DNA of 64,000 nucleotides from Polyangium jinanense (GCF_028435365.1 NZ_JAGTJJ010000017.1:124001-188000); one strand, 5' to 3'; numbered from the stretch's first letter, positions 1 through 8,896 are shown. Notes: a model not told the origin generated them from the sequence alone. A program made the numbers and translations.

Positions 1-1044
1 CTCTTCCTTGCTGCGCGTGAGCTCTTCCTTGCTCTGCGCGAGCTCTGCGCGGAGTCGATCGAGCTCCGCCGTGTCGGCCGCTTGCGGGGCCGGCGGGCGC
101 TCGCTCCCGCGGAAAGGCGCCGCGGGCGGAGGCACGGAGCGCGTCGTGGCAGGCGCGGGCGCTGCTGCAGTCGGACGCGGAGGCATCGCGGTCGTGGATC
201 CACCGGGACGCGGCGGCGCGGCGGGAGGCGGCGCAGCGGCCGCGGGCGCAGGCGGCGGAGGCGGCGCAGCGGCCGCGGATGCAGGCGGCGGAGGCGGCGG
301 CGCGGCCGCGACAGGCGCAGGCGCGGGCGGCGGTGCAGGAGGCGGCGGCGCGACCGCAAGCACAGGCGGCGGTGCAGGAGGTGGCGGCGCGACGGCAGCG
401 GCGGGCACGGGCGGCGGCGCAGGAGGCGGTGGCGCCACGGCTGGCGCGCGCGGCGCGGGCGGCACCACCGGCAACACTTGCGCGCGCGTCTTCTCTTCGT
501 CGTCGTCGGCCATCAGCCGATCGAAGGCGCCGCCGAGGAAGTCGTCGATCTCGCGTTCGCCCGCGGCCTCGTTCGGCGGCGCGGTCTCCTCCTCGACCTC
601 CTCGACCTCGTCGGCCTCGATCACCTCGGCATCGTCGATGACGATCGCATCCGCATCCGGCTCGATCGTCGCCTCGATCGGCACGAGCGCGCGGATGTGG
701 TCGAGCAGCTCGCCGAACGCGATCGGCTTGTGCACGTAGTCCTCGGCCCGCGTGCGCAGCTTGCGGTGTTGCTCGAAGGTCTCGTCGGTCGACTCGCTCG
801 ACATGATGAGGAGCGGCACGTCCTTGAGCTGCGGATCCTTCTTCAGCTTGTTGCACACCGAGAAGCCGTTCATGCGCGGCAGCTCGATGGAGAGGAGGAT
901 CAGGTCCGGTCTGTCGTTCGCGGCGAGCTGCAACCCGGCGTTGCCGTCGTCGACGACCTGCACGGTGCAGCCGAGACGCCCGAGCTCGGTACGGAGCTCT
1001 CCGGCGAACGCGTGATCGCTCTCGAAAACGAGGACTTTTGTCAT
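1..1044 (-). CDS. frzS: FrzS-like pseudo-receiver protein (3' end outside window)
   Basis: The gene starts at an ATG at 1044 and runs off the left edge, leaving 348 residues. Residues 1-122 form a CheY-like receiver. The usual phospho-acceptor Asp is Ser52 (in LLSIELPRMNG), while the acidic pocket (E8, D10) and the late Lys (in YVHKPI) remain, so it is a pseudo-receiver. The segment FEQHRKLRTRAEDYVHKPI closely resembles, from memory, the Myxococcus FrzS receiver, which also lacks the Asp. After it come an acidic stretch and a long Ala/Pro linker, then a charged coiled-coil-like segment beginning ELDRLRAELAQSKEELTRSK at the edge, as in FrzS. FrzS acts in polarised type IV pilus motility in myxobacteria; that role here is inferred. 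The family could also be another receiver/coiled-coil polarity protein. Confidence 0.72.
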   Translation of the reverse strand, partial: MTKVLVFESDHAFAGELRTELGRLGCTVQVVDDGNAGLQLAANDRPDLILLSIELPRMNGFSVCNKLKKDPQLKDVPLLIMSSESTDETFEQHRKLRTRAEDYVHKPIAFGELLDHIRALVPIEATIEPDADAIVIDDAEVIEADEVEEVEEETAPPNEAAGEREIDDFLGGAFDRLMADDDEEKTRAQVLPVVPPAPRAPAVAPPPPAPPPVPAAAVAPPPPAPPPVLAVAPPPPAPPPAPAPVAAAPPPPPPASAAAAPPPPPAPAAAAPPPAAPPRPGGSTTAMPPRPTAAAPAPATTRSVPPPAAPFRGSERPPAPQAADTAELDRLRAELAQSKEELTRSKEE

Positions 1045-1120
1045 TTTTCGGGCCGTTTCGACAGGCTCGGAGCCTTCCTCGCCAAGATATCGATCTCGTT
1101 CGAGGACTGTCAAACTCAGC

Positions 1121-2047
1121 TCAGAACCGACCCACGATCGAGACAGAGGCCGGGCCCACGAAGACGCGCGCCGACGCCTCGTCCTTCGCTTTTTTCGGCG
1201 CGAGCGCCCAGATCCCGACCGCCGCGCCCGCCGCGAGGCCGGCGCCGATAAAGGCCCCGAGCGCGAGGCCATCGAACGTCCGCACGCTGTCGATGCGATC
1301 CGCGCCACACTGCACCCGCTTGCGACACTCGATCTCGCCCGCCTCGGCATGCGCGCCGGCCAGGAGGTACGACGCCACGCCGCCGCCAAGGAGCGCGACG
1401 GCTGCGCCCCCCGCGATCCACGTGCCGAGCGGCACGGCGCTGCTCGCCTTTGGCTCCGTGGGCCCCGCGTTCGTGCTCCCCGGCAGCTTGATCTCGACCG
1501 TGAGCTTCGCTTCGTCCTCGGCCTCGACCTTGGTCGAAAACGCCTCGCCGCCCGGCGCCTTCGCCTCGATCTGATGCGTGCCGGGATCCACCGGCACGGG
1601 CGCGCCGAGGCTCGACGCCGGGAGCGCCTCGCCGTCGATCGTCACGACGATGCCGGAGACGTCCGCGGGGAGCTTCAGCCGGATCGTGGGGATACGCGGC
1701 TCGATCTCTTTGCGTTTTTTCTCGATCGCCTCGCGACGGGCCTTGTCCTTCTGCGCCGCCGCGATCTCTTCCCCGTGCTTCCACGTGGCCACGGCCGCGC
1801 GCAGCTTGCCCGTCGTGGCCTGACACTCCCCGAGCGCCAGAAACGCCTCGGCCGTCTCGTGGATCGCGATCGCCTGCTCGAGCATCGGGATCGCGTCGGA
1901 GCAGCGCCCGGCCTTCACCTCGACGACAGCGTCCCGCACCATGTCCTTGGCGAGCTGCACCTCGGCCTTGCTCGGCTCCTTCGCGAGCGCCGCCGGCACG
2001 CCGAGCGTGAGTGCGACGCCAAGCGCGAGCCCCCACGTGGCCTTCAC
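1121..2047 (-). CDS. secreted TPR/PEGA-like membrane protein, function unknown
   Basis: This 308-residue protein starts with a GTG at 2047 that overlaps the stop of the upstream pfkA gene (GTGA), so the two are translationally coupled. A signal peptide ends near ALA-K at residue 22. Residues 25-105 look like tetratricopeptide helices (KAGRCSDAIPMLEQA, ETAEAFLALGECQ). A PEGA-like beta segment follows (VVTIDGEALPASSLGAPVPVD, then DPGTHQIEAKAPG). There are two hydrophobic segments near residues 210-232 and 262-282. The same architecture occurs at 44163-45203 in this window, and such paralogues are common in Polyangiales. No enzymatic motif is visible. An envelope or cell-surface role is inference. 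Confidence 0.8.
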   Translation of the reverse strand: MKATWGLALGVALTLGVPAALAKEPSKAEVQLAKDMVRDAVVEVKAGRCSDAIPMLEQAIAIHETAEAFLALGECQATTGKLRAAVATWKHGEEIAAAQKDKARREAIEKKRKEIEPRIPTIRLKLPADVSGIVVTIDGEALPASSLGAPVPVDPGTHQIEAKAPGGEAFSTKVEAEDEAKLTVEIKLPGSTNAGPTEPKASSAVPLGTWIAGGAAVALLGGGVASYLLAGAHAEAGEIECRKRVQCGADRIDSVRTFDGLALGAFIGAGLAAGAAVGIWALAPKKAKDEASARVFVGPASVSIVGRF

Positions 2048-3189
2048 GACGCGGCGGTCCCTTCCTTCGCAAAATGGCCCGGAGGCTCGTCGCCGAAGCA
2101 GATGCCCATCTCGCGCGCGGTCGTCACCGTGTCGCCGTCGAGGTCCACCGTCTTCGTGCGTCCCGCGGTCTCAGAGAGCGGGATGAGCTCCACGCGATGG
2201 CAACGCAACGCGACCATGCCGCTCTCGCAGCCCTGCATGAGGAAACGCACGGCTCCCGCGCCGAAGCGCAACGCGAGCAGACGATCGAACGTCGTGGGGC
2301 CGCCGCCGCGCTGCAGGTGGCCGAGCACCATCGAGCGTGTCTCCTTGCCCGTGCGCGCGCCGATCTCCTTCGCCACGCGCTCGGCCACGCCACCGAGCAC
2401 GGCCACGCGGCGGAACGCGTCGCCCGTTTCGCGCACGGTCACGTCGCCGCCCTTCGGGCACGCGCCCTCGGCCGCCACGATGATCGAGAAGCGCCGCCCG
2501 CGCGCCTCACGCTGCAGCACCTTCTCCACGATGGGCTCGTACGAGAACGGCACCTCGGGAATCAGGATCGCGTCCGCGCCGCCTGCGATCCCGGACCGCA
2601 GCGCGATCCAGCCCGTGTTCCGCCCCATCACCTCCACGACCATGACGCGCTCGTGCGCCTCCGTCGTCGAGTGCAGCCGATCGATCGCCTCCGTCGCGAT
2701 CGAGACCGCCGTGTCGAAGCCGAACGTGAGCTCCGTGCCGTACACGTCGTTGTCGATCGTCTTCGGCACGCCCACGACGAGCGGCAGGCCGCGTTCGAGC
2801 AGCGCGTTCGCGATGCGCATCGAGCCGTCGCCGCCCACCGCGACGAGCGCGTCGAAGCCCTCGCGATGGAACCGCTCGACGAGCTCGTCAGCGCGATCCT
2901 TGGGGACGATCTTGTCGCCCTCGTGTGTCGGGTAGTGGAACGGATCGCCGCGGTTCGCCGTGCCGAGGATCGTGCCGCCGAGGTGCATGATGCCGCGCAC
3001 GGCATCACGATCGAGCCGCACGAGGCCGCCAGGCTCGTCCTCGAGCAAACCGCGATACCCGTGTTTGATGCCCCAGACCTCGATACCCCGCTCGATGGCG
3101 GAGAGCGTGACGGATCGAAGCACGGCGTTCAGCCCGGGCGCGTCACCGCCCCCGGTGTTGATGGCGATCTTCCGTATCGTGCGCGGCAT
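2044..3189 (-). CDS. pfkA: 6-phosphofructokinase
   Basis: This 381-residue cytoplasmic glycolytic enzyme phosphorylates fructose 6-phosphate. Family motifs are in order: GGGDAPGLN at 13-21, GGDGS at 119-123, PKTIDND at 142-148 (catalytic Asp146) and MGRNTGW at 188-194. Gly122 in GGDG argues for ATP rather than pyrophosphate as phosphoryl donor, because PPi enzymes carry Asp there. Lys143 before TIDND is otherwise typical of PPi enzymes, so this is the mixed G/K signature class. The gene lies 19 nt downstream of the EamA gene and overlaps the next gene by four bases, so a three-gene transcript is likely. Donor specificity is inferred from two residues only. Confidence 0.94.
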   Translation of the reverse strand: MPRTIRKIAINTGGGDAPGLNAVLRSVTLSAIERGIEVWGIKHGYRGLLEDEPGGLVRLDRDAVRGIMHLGGTILGTANRGDPFHYPTHEGDKIVPKDRADELVERFHREGFDALVAVGGDGSMRIANALLERGLPLVVGVPKTIDNDVYGTELTFGFDTAVSIATEAIDRLHSTTEAHERVMVVEVMGRNTGWIALRSGIAGGADAILIPEVPFSYEPIVEKVLQREARGRRFSIIVAAEGACPKGGDVTVRETGDAFRRVAVLGGVAERVAKEIGARTGKETRSMVLGHLQRGGGPTTFDRLLALRFGAGAVRFLMQGCESGMVALRCHRVELIPLSETAGRTKTVDLDGDTVTTAREMGICFGDEPPGHFAKEGTAAS

Positions 3190-3208
3190 CCTGCGGGGAG
3201 GATCGCGG

Positions 3209-4174
3209 TCATCGGCCCGTTTGGCAAGGGGGCGAAACGAGCGCCGCGGTCGCCCTCGCCTCGCGCAAGCCGGACCAGGTGAGCCCTACACCCGCCGCGA
3301 TCACCAGCGCCGCCCCCGCGAGCCCGACCGGCTTCTCGGGCTCCCCGAGGATCACGATCGCCGCGAAGTGCGTCAGAACGACCCCGAGGTAACTCCACAC
3401 GCCCACGCGAGCCGCACGATCGAGCGCGTACGCCCGCGTCATCGCGATCTGCGCGAACGCGCCGCTCGCGCCCGTGCCGAGGAGGAAGAGCGCGCCTTCG
3501 AGGTCGGGCATGCGCAGCGTCGGGAGCGCTACGAGCGAGAGCGAAACGCCCGCCACAAGCGAGAAATGCGCGACGATCGCCTCGGGGCTCTCGCGCGGCG
3601 TGCCCGATCGGCCGGTGCCCAGGCGACGCAGCCAGATCATGGCGAGCGCGCTCGCGACCGCGCCGAGCAGCGACACGAGCGAGAGCGAACCGGACAGCCG
3701 GAAGCTCGGGCCCGCGACGAGCGCCACGCCAGCGAATGCGATCGTCGTTGCAACCCAAACGATCCGGGAACTCCGCTCGCCGAGCAGCCACGGCGCCAGG
3801 ATGGCGATGAAGATCGGCGACGTCGCGCCGAGCGTCACGGCGTCCCCGAGCGCGATCGCCGGCGCGCCGAACGTGTAGAACGTGCAGAACATCGCGACCG
3901 TTCCGCAGATCGATCGGGCCCACGCCGTGCGCCGGTCGTGGATCACGAGCGGGGCGCCGCGCATCCGGGCGACCGCGATGGCGACCACGGCCCCGAGCAC
4001 CGCGCGCGCCGCGGCGACCTCGGACCACGGGAGCTTTTGCGCGCCGAGGCGCGTGCAGATCCCCATGATCGTGAAGAGCACCTGCGCGACCACCATCCAC
4101 GCGAGCGCCTTTCGTGGTCCGCTCGTGGCCTCGGGGGCGCTCCTCTCTCGGCCCCCCGGCTCGACGCTGTTCAC
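3209..4174 (-). CDS. EamA/DMT-family membrane transporter
   Basis: The protein has 321 residues and about ten hydrophobic helices arranged as two EamA repeats. The first starts at KALAWMVVAQVLFTIMGI and the second after a loop containing RRLGTGRSGTPRES. The segment ALGDAVTLGATSPIFIAILAPWLLGER is typical of drug/metabolite exporters. A GTG at 4174 is the start used here; no strong ribosome binding site decides it. The gene is first in a minus-strand run with pfkA and the TPR protein. The family exports amino acids, nucleotides or small metabolites, and the substrate cannot be read from sequence. Confidence 0.88.
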   Translation of the reverse strand: MNSVEPGGRERSAPEATSGPRKALAWMVVAQVLFTIMGICTRLGAQKLPWSEVAAARAVLGAVVAIAVARMRGAPLVIHDRRTAWARSICGTVAMFCTFYTFGAPAIALGDAVTLGATSPIFIAILAPWLLGERSSRIVWVATTIAFAGVALVAGPSFRLSGSLSLVSLLGAVASALAMIWLRRLGTGRSGTPRESPEAIVAHFSLVAGVSLSLVALPTLRMPDLEGALFLLGTGASGAFAQIAMTRAYALDRAARVGVWSYLGVVLTHFAAIVILGEPEKPVGLAGAALVIAAGVGLTWSGLREARATAALVSPPCQTGR

Positions 4175-4310
4175 CCGCGCCGCGTTACCACGCGAAAGGC
4201 CGCGAAGCCCGCACTTGCGCGCGAGGGTTGGTCTCCCCTGTGTGCGTGCTGGCCCTCCGTGATATGAATCGTCACGTTTGGGACGAACCTACCCCACGCT
4301 GGAGATCTGC

Positions 4311-4787
4311 ATGACCCCGAAAGCCCGCAGTGCCTCGATCGACGCTGGCTCCCTGCCCGCGCTCTCGCCCCTCGCCGCGTTCGCCCTCGCGCAGGCCGAC
4401 GGCACCCGGTCCATCGCGGACATCGCTGCCCTCGCGGCCGCCACCGGAACCGACGGGTGGACGCGTGACGCGGTGTTCCGCGCGCTCGACGAGCTCGCGG
4501 ATCTCGGCCTCCTCGAGGCGCGCGTGGCCCCTCCGGCTGGTGGTCCTCGGGTTCGCCGCGGCCCGACGGTCGAGAGCGCCCCGGCCCTCGGTGTTTCGCC
4601 GGGCATGCCGCTCTGGGCTTCCGACGACGACGACGGCTCGCGGAAGAACCAAGAGGAGAAGGAAAAGCGCCACGCGGAGCAGAGCGACAAGAAGAAGTCC
4701 GGCAAGGACAAGGACAAGGAACAGGGCGCCCGCGGCGCGGAGCAGAGCGACAAGCGCACGGCCGAGCAGAGCGACAAGGGTTCCTGA
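4311..4787 (+). CDS. small winged-helix-like protein with AEQSDK-repeat tail
   Basis: ATG at 4311 is preceded by GGAG seven bases upstream, giving 158 residues. Residues 15-72 read like a small winged helix (QADGTRSIADIAALAAATG, then DAVFRALDELADLGLLE), a pattern shared by PqqD/RRE-type leader-binding domains and by DNA-binding modules. A Gly/Pro/Arg linker follows, then DDDD, then a highly charged Lys/Glu tail in which AEQSDK occurs three times (122-127, 143-148, 151-156). The gene is tail-to-tail, 13 nt apart, with the oxygenase/ATP-grasp fusion at 4801-6282. The tail, rich in Ser, Asp, Glu and Lys, could be a substrate for side-chain ligation, but this is speculative. I do not recognise the family. 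Confidence 0.7.
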   Translation: MTPKARSASIDAGSLPALSPLAAFALAQADGTRSIADIAALAAATGTDGWTRDAVFRALDELADLGLLEARVAPPAGGPRVRRGPTVESAPALGVSPGMPLWASDDDDGSRKNQEEKEKRHAEQSDKKKSGKDKDKEQGARGAEQSDKRTAEQSDKGS

Positions 4788-4800
4788 AGCGCCGTCGCCG

Positions 4801-6282
4801 CTACGTACCGGCCCTTCGCTCCGCTTTTCGCACGAGCCAATCGATCATCGCTCCCCCCACGTCTTGCCCGCCGACGAGCCGGGCGCGCGCGAAAAAACAC
4901 GGAAAGTTCACTTCGAGCACGTAATGGCGTCCGCTCGGATGTTCGAGCACGTCCACGCCGCCGAGCTCGACATCGAGGGCGGCCGTCGCAGCCACGGCGC
5001 TCGCCAGGATCTCGGGCGCGGGCGGCGTCCGGTAATCGGCCGGATCATCGGTCGCGTGGGTCCGGAAATCGTCTTCGTCCTTTTGATTTCGCCAGTACCC
5101 CGCGACGCGGTCGCCCACCACGATGCAGCGATAATGCGTCGCATCCGGGATGTAGGCCGAGAGCACGGGCATCCGGCCCGACGCGAGCGCATGATCCATC
5201 GTGGAAAACAGCCCCGCCAGGCTGTCGATGCGCAAGACGCCGATCCCCCCCGATCCGCCGGCAAACTTCATCACGATCGGCAGGCCGCCGAGATCCTCGA
5301 CATAGCGCCGCAAAAGCACGCGGTTCGTCGTGTTCCCCCAGATCCACCGCGGCACCGAGATTCCCCGCCGCTCGAGCACGGAAACCTCGGGCCCGATATC
5401 GCGGAACATGCCGTCCGGCTCCCGATGAAATGTCACCACCCCCGGCCCCGAAAGCGCCTGCTCCACGCGCACCGCCGAGGACGAGACGGCCGGCCGGAAG
5501 AGCAAGGTTCCCGGCGGGAGCGGCTCGGCCGCGGTGAAATCGAAATTCGCCGCCTGCACTTCCTCGTACGAGACCCCGCGCGACGCGCACGCCTCGCGCA
5601 GCACGCGTATCGTCGTCTCGGGCACGCCGTCGTTCACGCAGACGAACCGCCGCGAAGCAGGCGCCTTCCCCGCCGGCCTCTCGTCCGCCGCGAGTTTCAC
5701 GCGGGCGGCCTCGACGGGGGCATAAACGAAATACGCGATCGTCGCCTTTTCCCCTTCGCGGAGCGGATTCGACTGATGCAGCGCGGCCCTGTCGACGCTC
5801 CCGTCGGGCCGATGGTTGAACCAGAGCGCGAGCCGTCCCCTTTTCGCGCCGACGGCCACCGGATGCGGCTCGGCGCGCGGGAAAAACGTCTCGCCGCCGC
5901 CTTCCGCGTCCGTGAGATAGACGATCGCGGTCGCCATGAGCCGCGCGCCGCCGATCGTGTATTCGTCGAGGTGCGGCGGATGCGCGTCGCCCCGCTCGTA
6001 CCGGCGAAACCGGAACGTCGGCTCGACGAGCGTGCAGGAAAACCCGAGGACCGCCTCGATCCGCGCCGCGATCGCCGCGAGCACGGGGTCCTCGCGGACG
6101 GGTAGCTCGCTCGACAACCCCGTCTCGTTCGCCTGCCACGCGAGCCCGCGGCGGGTGAGCCCGTCGCGATCGCCGTACGAGGCGAGCACGTGGCGCACCT
6201 CGTCGTCGAAGACAAAACCCTCCTGCACGTAGAGGCGCGGCGCCTCGGAAAGGCGCCGCAGCGGAGACGAGACGGGGTTCAT
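4801..6282 (-). CDS. 2-oxoglutarate/Fe(II) oxygenase fused to ATP-grasp domain
   Basis: ATG at 6282 gives 493 residues; an earlier TTG at 6318 is less likely. Residues 15-190 are a prolyl-4-hydroxylase-type oxygenase, with HLD at 104-106 and distal His169 as iron ligands and Lys179 as a probable 2-oxoglutarate contact. DAEGGGETFFPRAEP at 125-139 is typical of P4H proteins. Residues 210-490 look like an ATP-grasp ligase: PIVMKFAGGSGGIGV at 335-349 is the Lys/Gly-rich nucleotide loop, and VDVLEHPSGRHYVLEVNFP at 443-461 holds the Glu/Asn metal ligands (E457, N459). The fusion couples a hydroxylase with a peptide- or protein-modifying ligase. The target is unknown; the convergent neighbour with a repeat tail is a candidate. 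Confidence 0.85.
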   Translation of the reverse strand: MNPVSSPLRRLSEAPRLYVQEGFVFDDEVRHVLASYGDRDGLTRRGLAWQANETGLSSELPVREDPVLAAIAARIEAVLGFSCTLVEPTFRFRRYERGDAHPPHLDEYTIGGARLMATAIVYLTDAEGGGETFFPRAEPHPVAVGAKRGRLALWFNHRPDGSVDRAALHQSNPLREGEKATIAYFVYAPVEAARVKLAADERPAGKAPASRRFVCVNDGVPETTIRVLREACASRGVSYEEVQAANFDFTAAEPLPPGTLLFRPAVSSSAVRVEQALSGPGVVTFHREPDGMFRDIGPEVSVLERRGISVPRWIWGNTTNRVLLRRYVEDLGGLPIVMKFAGGSGGIGVLRIDSLAGLFSTMDHALASGRMPVLSAYIPDATHYRCIVVGDRVAGYWRNQKDEDDFRTHATDDPADYRTPPAPEILASAVAATAALDVELGGVDVLEHPSGRHYVLEVNFPCFFARARLVGGQDVGGAMIDWLVRKAERRAGT

Positions 6283-6334
6283 GGGCCCGACAGCACCGTG
6301 CGAGAGCGACGCTGTCAAGCCCGGCGGCCCGGGA

Positions 6335-7852
6335 TCACTTGATGGGGAGCGCGGCGAACCGCGTGATCTTGCCGCGGCGAACCTTGAACGCCGCCACGGT
6401 GCCGGGCTTCATCTTGCCGAGCGCGGCTTCGAGCGCCTTGGCGTCGCGCACCGGCGCGCCGTTGACCTCGAGGAGCACGTCGCCCGGCGAGAGCTCGCTC
6501 TCGGCCTCCGTGACCCGGTCGACGCGCACGCCGCCGCCCGCGAGATCCGAGAACTGGAAGCCGAACTTGTTCGCCGTGGCCGGCGCCTTCGGCCCGCGCG
6601 TGGGCTTCGTGTCGACCTCGTCGCCGTTGCCGTCGCCGAGCTGATCGAGTTTCGCGGTTACCTCGAGCGGCTTGCCGGAGCGGAGGAGCGAGACTTTGAT
6701 CGTCGTGCCCGGCGCGTGCCGCGCGACCTTGCGGGGCAGGTCTTCGGCGTGGTGGATCGGCGTGCCGTTCACTGCGACCACGATGTCGCCGGGCTTGATG
6801 CCCGCGCGCGCCGCCGCGCCGCCCGGCTCGAGATCCGAGACGAGCGCGCCCTTCGGCGTGTCCATGCCAAACGCCTTGCCGAGATCGGCCGTGAGCGGCT
6901 GGAAGAGCAGGCCGAGCTTGCCACGCTCGACGCGACCCTTCTCGCGGAGCTGCGGCAGGATGTCCCTCAGCGCGTCGACCGGCGTCGCGAAGCCGATGCC
7001 GTTCGCGCCGGCGCGGATGGCCGTGTTGATGCCGATCACCTCGCCCTTCCAGTTGAACAGCGGACCGCCGCTGTTGCCCGGGTTGATGCTCGCGTCGGTC
7101 TGGATGAAATCGTCGTACGGGCCGGCGCCGATCGAACGCGCCTTGGCGCTCACGATCCCGAGCGTCACCGTGTGCCCGAGCCCGAAGGGGTTCCCGACCG
7201 CGAGCACGTGCTCGCCGACGCGCAGCGCCTCGCTCGATCCGAGCGCCGCGACCGGAAGGCCGCTCGCGCCGCGAAGCTTCAAGAGCGCGAGATCGAGCTT
7301 CGTATCACGCCCGACGACGTCGGCGGCGAACTCGCGCTCGTCCGCGAGGCGCACCTTCACATCGTCCGCGCCCTCGATCACGTGCGCGTTCGTCACGATG
7401 AACCCCTCGGGGTCGATGATGAACCCGGTGCCGAGCGCGGTGCGCGCCATCTGTCGCTCCGGGGTGCGCGGCGCGCGTTCACCTCCGCCGCCTCCGCGCG
7501 GGCCGAAGAAAAACTCGAAGGGATCGATGCCGCCGAAGCCCGGTCCTCCGCCGGCGACCTTCTGCGTCGTCGTGATGTTGACGACCATGGGCGTCACGCG
7601 CTGGGCGAGGTCGGCGACGTCGAACGTCGCGGGCACGGGCGCGGGCCCGGCGGGCGCGGGCGCTGCCGTGACGGCCGCGGCGGCCTCGGCCGAGACTTGC
7701 TGGGCAACCTCTTGCGTAGAGGGCGGCGGCGGCGTCGCGTGCGCCTCGTGCCCGCAGCCGGTGGACCCGAGCAATCCCGTGGCGAGCAAAAGGGCGAGCG
7801 CCGAGCGAGACACGAATGAAGACGCGCGCTGGGACGAACGGACGGACATCAT
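6335..7852 (-). CDS. HtrA/DegP-type serine protease with two PDZ domains, probable lipoprotein
   Basis: Tandem ATGs at 7852 and 7849 follow GGGGAG seven bases upstream; a longer GTG start at 7900 is not favoured. The protein has 505 residues. An N-terminal hydrophobic segment ends in STGC (Cys33), a non-canonical lipobox, followed by a Pro/Ala linker. The trypsin-like domain carries His157 (NAHVIEG), Asp187 (DTKLDLALL) and Ser261 (GNSGGP), the full catalytic triad. PDZ1 is near 300-400 and PDZ2 near 430-505. This is an envelope quality-control protease and chaperone that degrades misfolded periplasmic proteins. It is divergent from proC, with about 190 bp between them. Confidence 0.93.
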   Translation of the reverse strand: MMSVRSSQRASSFVSRSALALLLATGLLGSTGCGHEAHATPPPPSTQEVAQQVSAEAAAAVTAAPAPAGPAPVPATFDVADLAQRVTPMVVNITTTQKVAGGGPGFGGIDPFEFFFGPRGGGGGERAPRTPERQMARTALGTGFIIDPEGFIVTNAHVIEGADDVKVRLADEREFAADVVGRDTKLDLALLKLRGASGLPVAALGSSEALRVGEHVLAVGNPFGLGHTVTLGIVSAKARSIGAGPYDDFIQTDASINPGNSGGPLFNWKGEVIGINTAIRAGANGIGFATPVDALRDILPQLREKGRVERGKLGLLFQPLTADLGKAFGMDTPKGALVSDLEPGGAAARAGIKPGDIVVAVNGTPIHHAEDLPRKVARHAPGTTIKVSLLRSGKPLEVTAKLDQLGDGNGDEVDTKPTRGPKAPATANKFGFQFSDLAGGGVRVDRVTEAESELSPGDVLLEVNGAPVRDAKALEAALGKMKPGTVAAFKVRRGKITRFAALPIK

Positions 7853-8041
7853 GAATTCTCCCCTCGAACCTCCGGGCGAGCGAACCAGCCGAGGCTCCAC
7901 TTCATTCCGAGCCTAACGGATGAATCGCGATACCGAGTTGCGCAACCCCTCGCGGTGCGGTTGGGACGATCGCATGTCTCCCCGGATGCCGCTGTCCCCT
8001 GGCGTAGCGCTCTGGTACCGTTCGCCGCCGGAAGGGAAGCG

Positions 8042-8896
8042 ATGAACGATCTGCGCAAACGCATGGAAGAGCGGCGAATCGGGTTCGTGGGCGGCGGCAG
8101 CATGGCGTCCGCGCTCATCCGGGGCCTCTTGCATTCGGCCATGGTCACGCCCGCTCAAATCCGGGCGAGCGATCTGAAGGAACAGCGGCTCGACGAGCTC
8201 CGGCAGACGTACGGAATCGACACCACGGATGACAACGAGGCGCTCGTCCGCTGGGCCGACGTCGTCGTCATCGCCGTGAAGCCGCAGATCGTCGACCGTA
8301 TCCTCGGCGCCGTCGCGGCCGGGCTGAAGGAGGGCGATGTCGTGATCTCCGTCGCCGCCGGCGTGCCGATCGAGGCCATCGAGGCGCGCCTGCCCGAGCG
8401 CACGCGGGTCATTCGATCGATGCCGAACACCGCGGCCATCGCGCTCGCGGGCGCCACGGCCATCGCGCCCGGCTCGCACGCCACGAAAGACGACCTCGAG
8501 GTCGCCCGCGCGCTCTTCGAGGCCGTCGGCCGTTGCGTGGTGCTCGACGAATCGCTGATCGACGCGGTCACGGGCCTGTCGGGCAGCGGCCCGGCGTACG
8601 TGATGCTCATGATCGAGGCCCTCGCGGACGGCGGCGTCAAGGTCGGCCTCGGCCGCGACACCGCGCTCCTCCTCGCGGCGCAGACCGTGTACGGCGCGGC
8701 CAAGCTCCAGCTCGAGACGGGCGAGCACCCAGGGCGCCTCAAGGACATGGTCACGAGCCCCGGCGGCACGGCCATCGCGGGACTGCACACGCTCGAAGCC
8801 GGCGGCCTGCGCCGCACGCTCATCGACGCCGTCGAAGCGGCCACGAACCGCGCCGGCGAGCTCGGCGAGCAGATGGCGAAAAAGCTCCGGCGCTAA
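8042..8896 (+). CDS. proC: pyrroline-5-carboxylate reductase
   Basis: ATG at 8042 is preceded by GGAAGGGAAGCG, a good binding site; upstream in-frame codons were not used. The protein has 284 residues. A Rossmann NAD(P)H site opens the protein (IGFVGGGSMA at 13-22). The C-terminal dimerisation domain has the family signature region (LSGSGPAYV, then EALADGGVKVGLGR, and MVTSPGGTAIAGLHTLE). It carries out the last step of proline synthesis, reducing 1-pyrroline-5-carboxylate to L-proline in the cytoplasm. It appears to be transcribed alone. Confidence 0.96.
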   Translation: MNDLRKRMEERRIGFVGGGSMASALIRGLLHSAMVTPAQIRASDLKEQRLDELRQTYGIDTTDDNEALVRWADVVVIAVKPQIVDRILGAVAAGLKEGDVVISVAAGVPIEAIEARLPERTRVIRSMPNTAAIALAGATAIAPGSHATKDDLEVARALFEAVGRCVVLDESLIDAVTGLSGSGPAYVMLMIEALADGGVKVGLGRDTALLLAAQTVYGAAKLQLETGEHPGRLKDMVTSPGGTAIAGLHTLEAGGLRRTLIDAVEAATNRAGELGEQMAKKLRR

